NCBI GenBank assembly: GCA_028386065.3
Contig: JAKUCV010002383.1
Coordinates: forward strand, 1-64,000
Direction of reading: 5' to 3'
DNA: 64,000 nucleotides
Source of the DNA: Turnera subulata
Lineage: Eukaryota; Streptophyta; Magnoliopsida; Malpighiales; Passifloraceae
Shown: one piece after another, positions 32,962-42,287 of the stretch
Position numbering within the stretch: position 1 is the stretch's first letter
Layout of the letters: each line of letters begins with the position of its first letter
Notes under the pieces: generated by a model
Database searches by the model: none
What the model saw: the letters and a program-made list of their open reading frames with translations, nothing else
Told to the model about the DNA's origin: nothing
Program-made: the position numbers and the translations under genes

Positions 32962-34024
32962 TATAACGCCCCGGCTTGTCGACTGTTGCTACAGACCAAC
33001 ACGGGACCTTTCCAACATGCTTTGTCCTCACTCGCACGTTTTCGGGGAAAACTTCCCAGGAGGTCACCCATCCTAGAATTGCTCCAAGTCAAGCACGTTT
33101 AACTTTGGAGTTTTTCTGGAATGAGCACCAAAAAGGTAGGTGTACCTTGTTGATATAGCTAGTACCCATCAAACCATTTAAGTTATTCTCAATTGTACAG
33201 TCCCATACTTGTACAACCTCGAAATCACTTTATTTGAGCTTTTCTTAATTATACAGTCCCATACCCGTATAATTACAAAATCGCCCCAACTGTGCAGCCC
33301 CATCCCTACACAGTCTCAGGATCTCTCCTATTCCGGTGTGGATTCGGTTCATTCGTATGCCCCTCCGTCTAGAAGACTGCCAAAAGCCGCTCCTTGTCCA
33401 TGCTCATCCCGGCACCGGCGTACACTTCCCGCCCTCATAGACCCCGGGTGTCATAGGCCTACCAGCTTCCGCTAGGTTCGTCCCCGAACCCTACACCGTA
33501 CTAGAGGAGTTCTGGACCTCCGCTACCAACTATAACGTTCCGACTTGTCGACTGTCGCTACAGACCAACACGGGACTTTTCCAACATGCTTTGTCCTCAC
33601 TCGCACCTTTCCGGGGAAAACTTCCGAGGAGGTCACCCATCCTAGAATTACTCCAAGTCAAGCACGTTTAACTTTGGAGTTTTTCTGGAATGAGCACCGA
33701 AAAGGTAGGTGTACCTTGTTGATATAGCTAGTACCCATCAAACCGTTTAAGTTATTCTAAATTGTACAGCCCCATGCCTGTACAACCTCGAAATCACTTC
33801 ATTTGAGCTATTCTTAAATATACAGTCCCATACCCGTATAATTACGAAATCGCCCCAACTGTGCAGCCCCATCCCTACACAGTCTCAGGATCTCTCCTAT
33901 TCCGGTGTGGATTTGGTTCATTCGTGTGCCCCTCCGTCTAGAAGCCTGCCAGAAGCCGCTCCTTGTCCATGCTCATCCCGGCACCGGCGTACACTTCCCG
34001 CCCTCATAGAACCCGGGTGTCAGT
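32962..34024 (-). mobile_element. 5S-bearing TRIM retrotransposon (Cassandra-like), copy 2
   Basis: Two 494-bp direct repeats (32962-33455 and about 33531-34024) flank a 75-bp middle. On the minus strand each LTR starts TGACACCCGGG-like and ends AGCCGGGGCGTTATA or TCGGAACGTTATA (canonical end GTTACA). The middle begins GTTGGTAGCGGAGGTCC, a tRNA-iMet primer binding site. Each LTR contains a 5S rRNA-like block with the internal promoter elements (AGTTAAACGTGCTTGACTTGG, AGGATGGGTGACCTCCTGGG). I found no target duplication, so an end is probably altered. The element interrupts the PMD pseudogene. Confidence 0.82.
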
Positions 34025-34438
34025 ATCAAACCCCAGCAACCCGCCGACAATGTAATCAAAAACCAGAATGACTTCTCAACAGATTTCAATGCAGCGGAAG
34101 ATAAAGATAAAATAAAAAACAAGGGTCTGAAAAATAACGGTGGCGACACTGTGTGTCGCCTACTCAGTGAGCAGTATAAATCTAGTTATGTAGGTGTGCA
34201 AAGCAAGCTCGAAAGGAGTGTAAAGAAACAAGCACTAGTAAGCAAACACACACTAACCAGTACCAACATGCCAACCACATATAAGCAGATAGTTTATGTT
34301 TTACTTTTGTTTGTGTGTTAATTTTATTATTATATTTATTATTCAGGGCCCCCTACTGTGTGCGTCGAGCTCGGTCCCGTCTCATGAGACAACCAGGGTG
34401 TAAGCCCAATATAACCAGGCATATAGCCCAAATATAAT

Positions 34439-34441
<3 letters not shown>

Positions 34442-34471
<30 letters not shown>
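34442..34471. repeat. (GA)n microsatellite followed by GGGAGGTAGAA repeats
   Basis: About 15 GA units are followed by AAGAGGGAGGTAGAAAGG and further GGAGGTAGAA units to about 34513. Simple-sequence DNA inside H. Confidence 0.95.
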
Positions 34472-34475
<4 letters not shown>

Positions 34476-35127
34476 GGAGGTAGAAAGGGGGAGGTAGAAG
34501 GAGGGAGGTAGAACCGGTCATCACAGACCCATATGCTAAACCGCATATACCATGCTATCCCGCATGCAATCCCGAGGGGTATCACTTCCTGCTCGAACCA
34601 ACCGGTCTTCAGCCCATAGTAGTATATCTTTTATTGTATATTATTCTTATTCATACTTAAGAGTTCATGTGTGCCAAAAAGTTATGATTTATCAGGGTTG
34701 TGTGAATTATTCATTAAATCAACATCCGGGTTTCCAACCCACAACACATCACACAGATCACCCAAAATCATATCACATGCTATTTCTCATAAAAGTTAAA
34801 CAAGTCATGCTCGTCCAACAAATAGTAATACACAGGCACACAATACAGATCATAGCATGTTAGCAAACAAGGCATGTAACTCAGACAAACCAAACTAACA
34901 AGCACATGCAAACGAACATAAAAAGACTTATAAAGTCACCTCAACGACGATTATCCTGTGGAACTTTCCCCAAGACAGATCCTCCAGCTCCTGAGGTATT
35001 ACCCGTGCCTGAACACCGACACACACAATAATTATAAAAAAAAAAATATAACAAACCGTGTATGCATGATACTTATATGCTCAACTGAGTAAAAACCCGA
35101 CCCTAACTATCCGGTTATATGATTTCA

Positions 35128-35315
35128 GGGTCTAAGCCCCAACAGGGTAACTCCAAAGAGATTGGGACCTAAGTCCTTCGGGCTTAAGCCCAACTAAGTC
35201 CATAAATTATTCCAGGGCCTAAGGCCCATTCCTTATGTCCAAAATGAGTTCCCGGGCCTAAAGCCCATCTCCTTAAATCTGAGACTATCCATTTATGTTA
35301 TTGGGCCTTGAGCTC
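35128..35315. repeat. Cluster of GGGCYTAAGCCC-type palindromes
   Basis: Near-palindromes GGGTCTAAGCCC (35128), GGGACCTAAGTCC (35164), GGGCTTAAGCCC (35180), GGGCCTAAGGCCC (35215), GGGCCTAAAGCCC (35254) and GGGCCTTGAGCTC (35303) follow one another with 16-49 bp between starts. GGGCC/TGGGC cores resemble plant site II elements, but no function is shown. Confidence 0.8.
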
Positions 35316-35658
35316 ATATCTTACAGTCCAGAATAACATACTTGTGCTAAAGAGTTAGGTTGTTAGGCCTGGGCTCGGTTTTTCCAAATGCCGTTCTAAG
35401 GTCATTGTTAGAACTCATGGTTCATTACAGGTTTTGATAATCGACAAACCAATTCCAGATCATGACAAAGATGAAGCAAAAAGAAATGAAGTCAAACCAA
35501 TCCTCAAGCAAAAGAAGAGCCAAGAAAGAAGAGTTAGATTCATAAATTGTACAAGGTATAACACTCAACTCTTCTAGGACATTGGCTCAAAGTAAGATAA
35601 AATTTGCTCATGCATCACATAAACATATTTCAAACACCAAACTATTTTTTGAATCAAT

Positions 35659-36270
35659 AACATCGATGTTATGTTTTAAAACATCGATGTTCTGTTTTCC
35701 GACAAATTTCCAAAACAGGCAGTAGGCAAATAACATCGATGTTGGAATCCTAAACATCGATGTTCTAGTGACCGTTGCGTTTAAAATTGGTCATAACATC
35801 GATGTTCCCATTTGTAACATCGATGTTCCATAATGGTCAGTTTTAATTTGTTTTTGCCGAGCCAAAATAACATCGATGTTGGATTCCGAAACATCGATGT
35901 TCTCATGACCGTTGCATTTGAAAAAATCCTTTACATAAGCAAAACATCGATGTTGAATTTCATAACATCGATGTTCTTCAATAGTCAGTTTTAATCGTTT
36001 TTCACAGAAGCAAAATAACATCGATGTTGTGAATTAAACATCGATGTTCTTCAAGAATCAGTTTTCATCTCATTTTCACAGAAGTAAAATAACATCGATG
36101 TTGGTTTTCAAAACATCGATGTTCTTCATATGAAGCTTTAAAGGTTTTTACACAGAATCAAAATAACATCGATGTTGGGTTTGAGAACATCGATGTTTTA
36201 GTTACCGTTAGTCCAAAAATTCAAATTTGCTGGACAAAACATCGATGTTGAGCACTAAAACATCGATGTT
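35659..36270 (+). repeat. Helically phased array of paired AACATCGATGTT palindromes in the E LTR
   Basis: Eighteen exact copies of the 12-bp palindrome form nine pairs. Starts are 35659/35680, 35732/35753, 35795/35816, 35869/35890, 35943/35964, 36017/36037, 36091/36112, 36165/36186 and 36238/36259. Partner distance is 21 bp (once 20). Pair-to-pair distances are 73, 63, 74, 74, 74, 74, 74 and 73 bp. The array ends 95 bp upstream of the TATA box, the place of an enhancer in U3. Spacers between palindromes vary in sequence while the palindromes do not. Repeated palindromes in LTRs have been described for Sireviruses; whether this motif is among them I cannot check. Confidence 0.97.
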
Positions 36271-36364
36271 ATGGCCGTTATTGCTGACAACTTTTAGCAC
36301 CCACTATGTTTTGTTTAAAGCTTTTTCTTGAGTGCTTTTCAAACGGCTCCATAACTTTTCAGAG

Positions 36365-36374
36365 CTATAAATTG
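36365..36374 (+). promoter_or_regulatory. TATA box of the E LTR
   Basis: CTATAAATTG in a GC-poor context sits about 550 bp before the LTR end and just downstream of the palindrome array. It is the best candidate for the U3 promoter; transcription would start near 36395-36400. Confidence 0.65.
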
Positions 36375-36920
36375 AGCATTTTCAGCTCTGATTCAGTACC
36401 AATCAACTCTCTAAATTCATGCTATTCATTCATACATACATTACAAATCCTAATTAAGCCAATATCCTTTGAGGATTGAGAGTTGCCTTTTTGAGCTTAA
36501 ATTCTGTAACTGATATCTACTCTTGTGAGAGCTTTTGTTTGAGTGATTGTATTGCTATACACCTTAAGGGAGGTTAGTTCCCTTGTTGAGATTCATAGGA
36601 AGAGGGTATATCTTCTTGTGTGAGAAGTCTTGAAGTGAGGTATCTTCAAGCAAGAGATTAGAGTTTCTTGTGATTAGAACTCTAGGTTTGTAACGGTTTG
36701 TTAAGCACCCGTAAGCTTAACTTAGGTAGTGGAATCTTCAAGAGAGTCTCTTGAAGGACTGGATTAGCCACACAAGTAGTGTGTGTGTGAACCAGGATAA
36801 ATTGCTTGTGTCCTTCAATTGTTTTAAATTCCGCATTAATTTCCTGCTTATTTCGTTTTAATCCGATAAACGCTATTCACCCCCCCCCCCCCTCTAGCGT
36901 AGGGCTATTGTTCCAACAAT

Positions 36921-36933
36921 TGGTAGCGGAGCC
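36921..36933 (+). other. Primer binding site of element E
   Basis: TGGTAGCGGAGCC lies two bases after the LTR end and resembles the tRNA-iMet complement used by copia elements. The TRIM middle region (53292) has the same TGGTAGCGGAGC. Confidence 0.8.
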
Positions 36934-36973
36934 TAACTCTCTGAAAAACTTAACCGTTTGAGAGAAACTTTCC

Positions 36974-39038
36974 ATGGCTTCTTTAAGTAATTATGCAGGA
37001 CTCTTCGAAGGACAATCAACCACTCGTCCACCGCTCTTTGATGGCACTAATTACAGCTACTGGAAGGAGAGGATGAGAATTTTCCTCCAATCCTACAACT
37101 ATGCTCTCTGGAGAATCAGGAAGTTTGGAGAGCAAATTCCGATGAAGAAAGTTGGCGAAATTCAAGTGCCAAAGACGGAGGAGGAGTACAACGCTGCAGA
37201 CATTATATTGGTTGAAAACAATGCCAAATCAATCAACATGCTCTATTGTGCAGTCAACCCCGATGATTACCGGAAAATCTCTTGCTGCACAACCGCAAAA
37301 AAAATGTGGGATAAGCTGGAGGTCACCTATGAAGGAACCGATCAAGTTCGAGAGGCCATAATCGACTCCCTCACTGTAGATTACGAACTCTTTCGAATGA
37401 AGGAGAACGAAGGAATTGAGGAGATGTTCGAACGATTTTCTAAAATCGTAAATAACCTTCATGCTCTCAAGAAGGTCTACTCCGACAAGGACTTGGTCTG
37501 AAAAGTTCTTAGATGCCTCACTCCCGAATGGCGTTCTAAAGCCGACGCAATCTATGAAAACATCGGGACATCGAACACAACCATTGACAGTCTTAGAGGT
37601 AATCTTCTAACCTATGAAAGTACTATCCTTAAACCCTCTTTGCAGGAACCAAATAAGAAGAACATAGCTCTCAAAGCTTCCACCTCCAAGACGCAAGAGC
37701 TCACTGAATCGGACTCTAGCGATGACCATCAGGAACTTGGACTTGTCATCCGCAAATTCCACAAATTCATGAAGAAGGAATTTGTAAAGAAAGGAAGAAA
37801 GATGTCCGGACCACCCAAATGCTATGGGTGTGGAGAGAGTGGGCACATCAAGCCCAAGTGGCCCAAAGAAAAGGAGGGAAAGGAGAAGAAGTCCTACAAG
37901 AAGCAAAGGGCATACATCTCATGGGGAGGCGATTCCGATGATGAATCATCCGATAGCGATGAAGAAGAAACGGCTAACCTATGTCTCATGGCAAGGGAAG
38001 AACCGGAGGAGGTAAGTACCACTTCTCCAAATGAAAATTTTACATATGAAGAATTACAAAATGCATTTGATGAGCTTTATGGTGAATTCATTTCTATTTC
38101 TAAAGTTAATAAGAGTTTGAAGAAACAAGTTATAACTTTAGAAAATGATATGGAAAATGTGTCTAATGAGAATAAGAATCTTAAGGAAGAAAATAAGATT
38201 CTAGACACACCTAAGGAATGTGTATCATGTGGCTCTTTAAAAGAACAAAATGAAAAATTAGCATGTGAAAATGAGAAGCTGAAGGATGAAAATAAGATGC
38301 TAGGAAAGAAGAGTATAGAGGAATGTTCATCATGTATACCTTTAAGGAAACAAGTTGAANNNNNNNNNNNNNNNNNNNNNNNNNNNNNNNNNNNNNNNNN
38401 NNNNNNNNNNNNNNNNNNNNNNNNNNNNNNNNNNNNNNNNNNNNNNNNNNNNNNNNNNNNNNNNNNNNNNNNNNNNNNNNNNNNNNNNNNNNNNNNNGGA
38501 AGAAAATAAGATTCTAGACACACCTAAGGAATGTGTATCATGTGGCTCTTTAAAAGAACAAAATGAAAAATTAGCATGTGAAAATGAGAAGCTGAAGGAT
38601 GAAAATAAGATGCTAGGAAAGAAGAGTATAGAGGAATGTTCATCATGTATACCTTTAAGGAAACAAGTTGAACAACTTGAAACAACCTTGAAGAAGTTTA
38701 ATACTCCTCATAAGAATCTGAATTCTATGCTAGGAAATTTGCATTCTACTAGGCATGGAATAGGTTTTAGGAATGAACCTAAAAGACATAAAGTTGAATC
38801 AAAGAAACCTAAGGTAAACAAAGTAAGTAATGTGCATAAGTATAGGAAACATAGTAACTACTATCAACCTAGAAGAATGCATAACCCAAATGTCATTTGT
38901 CATTATTGGAATAGAATAGGACACATTGCTCCTGTTTGTTTCACTAGGCATAGGCATTGGGCTCAAGAAGAAGCCCATAACCACTACGCACCTAACACTC
39001 AAGGACCCAAGAAGATTTGGGTACCTAAATCTCATTGA
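36974..39038 (+). pseudogene. Gag of element E (UBN2 type) with one stop and an assembly gap
   Basis: MASLSNYAGLFEGQSTTRPP starts at 36974. The UBN2 capsid region includes FDGTNYSYWKERMRIFLQ and KMWDKLEVTYEGTDQVREA. TGA at 37499-37501 (a CGA-to-TGA change by comparison with relatives) interrupts it in frame. The CCHC knuckle CYGCGESGHIKPKW (near 37822) has Trp where the last Cys is expected. An acidic patch (DSDDESSDSDEEE) and a long Glu/Lys coiled coil follow. The N run at 38360-38497 is flanked by 175-bp direct copies and shifts the frame by one. After it comes a second knuckle-like CHYWNRIGHIAPVC, also lacking its second Cys, and the conserved end KIWVPKSH with TGA at 39036. Confidence 0.9.
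38360..38497. other. Assembly gap (138 N) inside E gag
   Basis: The N run separates two apparently identical 175-bp copies (38185-38359 and 38498-38672). Distance copy to copy is 313 bp, which is not a multiple of three. This looks like an unmerged contig overlap rather than biology. Confidence 0.95.
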
Positions 39039-39057
39039 TTTGATGTTGTAGGTATGC

Positions 39058-40362
39058 TTGAAGGCATCAAGTGTATTTTGGTACCTTGATAGCGGATGCT
39101 CCAAGCACATGACCGGAGAAGCATCCAAATTTTTGCAAATAAAGCCATCAAATGGAGGAAACGTTGTCTTTGGAGACAACAACAAAGGAAAGATCATCGG
39201 CATTGGCTCGGTTGGCAAAGATGAGTCTTCCTCCATTGATAATGTTTTACTTGTTAAGGGTCTTAAACACAATCTTTTAAGCATAAGTCAATTATGTGAC
39301 AAGGGAAATCGTGTAATCTTTGATTCCAAGTCATGCACCGTAGAACGTCTTAGTGATAATAAGATCTTTCTACATGGTGATAGAATTGACAATATTTATA
39401 TGGTTAACTTAGAAGAGTCTTCATCAAAATTTTCAAAATGTCTAATGAGTAAAGAAGATGATATGTGGTTATGGCATCGTAGAGTAGGTCAAGTTAATAT
39501 AAAAATGTTAAACAAGCTAGTTAACCAAGACTTAGTAGTTGGCATTCCAAAAATTAAATTTGAGAAGGATTCCATATGTGATGCATGTCAAAAGGGGAAG
39601 CAAGTGCGAGCTTCGTTTCATTCTAAAAACGTTGTCTCAACATCTAGACTACTTCAACTTTTGCACATGGATCTCTTTGGTCCCTCACAAATTAAAAGTT
39701 TTGGAGGAAACTATTATGCATTTGTTATTGTGGATGATTATACTAGATTCACTTGGACTTTATTCCTCACTCATAAAAGTGAAGCATTTGATACATTCAA
39801 GAGCTTTCTTAAGAAAGTTCAAAATGAAAAAGGTTGTTTAATTGCTTGCATTAGAAGTGATCATGGAGGAGAATTTGAAAACAATCATTTTTCAGGTTTT
39901 TGTGATAAACATGGCATTGAGCACAATTTCTCAGCCCCTCGGACACCACAACAAAATGGCGTTGTTGAACGCAAAAATCGGTGTCTTGAGGAAATGGAAA
40001 GAACTATGCTAAATGAGGCTAACATTGCTAAGTATTTCTGGGCTGATGTAGTGAGCACGGCTTGCTACGTGTTAAACCGAGCAATCATTAGGCCATTACT
40101 CATGAAAACACCCTATGAATTATACAAGGGAAGAAAGCCAAATATTTCCCATCTTATAGTCTTTGGCTGCAAATGTTTTGTGCATAATAATGGAAAAGAC
40201 AATTTGGGAAAATTTGATGCAAAATCTGATGAAGGCATCTTTCTAGGCTATTCATTGCGCAGCAAAGCGTATAGAGTTTTTAACAAACGAACCTTAAGTG
40301 TTGAGGAGTCCCCTCATGTTGTATTTGCAGAGAATAATACTCGCTTGGCGAGAAAGAGGTGA
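39058..40362 (+). pseudogene. Protease and integrase of element E
   Basis: The frame is open from just after a TAG at 39049. The protease motif is WYLDSGCSKHMTGE with FGDNNKGKIIGIG. The GAG-pre-integrase segment reads MWLWHRRVGQVN; the second zinc-binding His of the usual HRxLGHxN is Gln here, while the Cys pair CDACQKGK is kept. The catalytic triad is visible: Asp in LHMDLFGPS, Asp in RSDHGGEF and Glu in NGVVERKNR. The C-terminal part runs through FLGYSLRSKAYRVFNKRT to HVVFAENN, where an apparent deletion joins it out of frame to the region before RT. It would encode maturation and integration functions. The frame differs from gag, so production would need frameshifting or is simply broken. 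Confidence 0.9.
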
Positions 40363-40364
40363 TA

Positions 40365-41968
40365 TCAACCGCGGAGTAAGTACTCGAAATTCTCTTAGAG
40401 ATAACATAGGGCACATTGCATTTGTTTCACAAATTGAGCCTACAACTATTTCTGAAGCAATTAATGATGAACATTGGACCTTGGCTATGCAAGAAGAGCT
40501 AAATCAATTCAAACGTAATGATGTTTGGGAATTGGTTCCAAGGCCTATTGATCACATAATAATTGGCACGAAATGGGTGTTTAGAAACAAACTAGATGAA
40601 AATGGCATAATAACTAGAAACAAGGCTAGGCTGGTAGCAAAAGGTTACAATCAAGAAGAAGGAATTGATTTTGAAGAAACATATGCGCCTGTTGCACGTC
40701 TAGAAGCTATTCGTCTTTTGCTTGCATTTGCATCATCTATGAATTTCAAACTTTATCAAATGGATGTCAAAAGGGCATTTCTAAATGGCTTCATCCAAGA
40801 GGAAGTATATGTTGCTCAACCTCCTGGATTTGAAGATCATACCTTTCCCGATCATGTTTTCAAACTCAAGAAAGCACTCTACGGTCTCAAACAAGCTCCA
40901 AGAGCTTGGTATGAACGTTTGAGTAAATTTCTTTTGGATAATGGATTCACTAGAGGGAAGGTTGACACCTTCTTATTCATTAAGAACAAACATCATAACA
41001 TCCTTTTGGTTCAAATTTATGTAGATGATATTATTTTTGGTGCCACTAATGAGTCTTTGTGCAAAGAATTCTCTAACATGAAGACCAGTGAGTTTGAGAT
41101 GTCCATGATGGGTGAGTTGACTTTCTTCCTCGGTTTACAAGTCAAACAAATGAAGGAATGAACATTCATCTCCCAATCCAAGTATTGCAAGGAGCTGCTC
41201 AAGCGCTTTGAAATGGACAACTCCAAGCAAATGGCCACACCAATGAGCACTTCCATACATTTAGACAAAGATGAGAAAGGTATTGACGTTGACATTAAGA
41301 AATATCGAGCTATGATCGGATCACTTCTTTACCTTACAGCAAGTAGGCCGGATATCATGTTTAGTGTTTGTTTATGTGCAAGGTTTCAATCTTGTCCTAA
41401 AGAGTCTCATCTTAAGGCTATAAAACGAATAATGAAATACCTTGTAGGCACAATAAATGTTGGCTTATGGTATCCAAAAGGCACTACACATCATCTTGTA
41501 GGTTATTCCGACTCTGATTTTGCAGGCTGCAAATTAGACTGAGAAAGCACTAGTGGAACATGTCATTTGCTAGGTAGCTCCTTAGTCTCATGGTTTAGCA
41601 AGAAACAAGCTAGTGTTGCATTGTCTACCACCGAAGCGGAATACATTACCGCTGGAAGTTGTTGTGCACAAATTCTTTGGATGAAACAACAACTAAAAGA
41701 TTATGGTCTAAGCCTTAGTCATGTGCCTCTTAAATGTGATAACACAAGTGCCATAAGTTTGACCAAGAACCCTGTTCTTCATTCTAGAACAAAACATATA
41801 GATATTAGGCATCACTTCATTAGGGATCATGTTCTCAAGGGAGATGTAGCTATTGAATTCGTTGAAACAAAATCTCAACTAGCTGACATCTTTACAAAAC
41901 CCTTAGACAAAGAGTCATACTTTCGAATTCGAACTGAACTTGGCATACTTGACTCTACATTAATGTAA
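40365..41968 (+). pseudogene. Reverse transcriptase and RNase H of element E with two in-frame stops
   Basis: This is one continuous frame apart from TGA at 41159 (within KQMKE*TFI) and TGA at 41540 (KLD*EST, a CGA-to-TGA type change). RT motifs are [54 protein letters not shown] and the catalytic [15 protein letters not shown]. RNase H shows YSDSDF, TEAEY and CDNTSA with the tail RTKHIDIRHHFIRDHV. The variable linker between integrase and RT is much shorter than in A and G (about 3324-3743 and 48011-48500), in line with a deletion near 40340-40365. It copies the RNA genome into DNA in intact relatives. Confidence 0.92.
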
Positions 41969-42287
41969 TCTATGCATTCATCACATATCTCTCTTTGAAC
42001 ATTACTGACTTGAGCGTCGGAGGCTCCCCTAATTTTGTTTTGCAGGTATTCCCCTTCCTAAAGGCAACAAGATAGGGGGAACAAGCATAGAAATGCATAG
42101 GTGTAGATAATATGCCAACATTGTTATTGCACATCGTCATTTCTTTTTGCTAATGCCAAAAGGGGGAAGATAAGAAGAGAACTATATGCATCAAGATAGG
42201 GGGAATCATTATTTATATAGGGGGAATTGTTGTTATAAATATTGGCATATACTTCTAGTTGTTTGTCATTATCAAAAAGCGGGAAAT
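41969..42287 (+). other. Multiple polypurine tracts before the 3' LTR of E
   Basis: GATAGGGGGAACA (42071), AAAAGGGGGAAGA (42158), GATAGGGGGAAT (42195), ATAGGGGGAAT (42217) and AAAAAGCGGGAAAT (42274) follow one another, the last touching the LTR. Such multiple tracts are reported as a Sirevirus hallmark and support the lineage call. Confidence 0.85.

Larger units (their letters stand above)
35406..36918 (+). repeat. 5' LTR of element E
   Basis: This 1513-bp LTR has the paired-palindrome array at positions 254-865 of the LTR, then a TATA box at 36365-36374. It ends with a C-run (CACCCCCCCCCCCC at about 36880) and GTAGGGCTATTGTTCCAACA. Confidence 0.95.

Noticed and set aside
34025..34060. Target duplication for TRIM copy 2
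   Set aside because: The bases before 32962 (GGGTT) and after 34024 do not match in any frame I tried.
35659..36270. CRISPR-like array (regular short repeats with spacers)
   Set aside because: Plant nuclear retrotransposon LTR, 12-bp palindromes in pairs, no cas genes; the resemblance is superficial.
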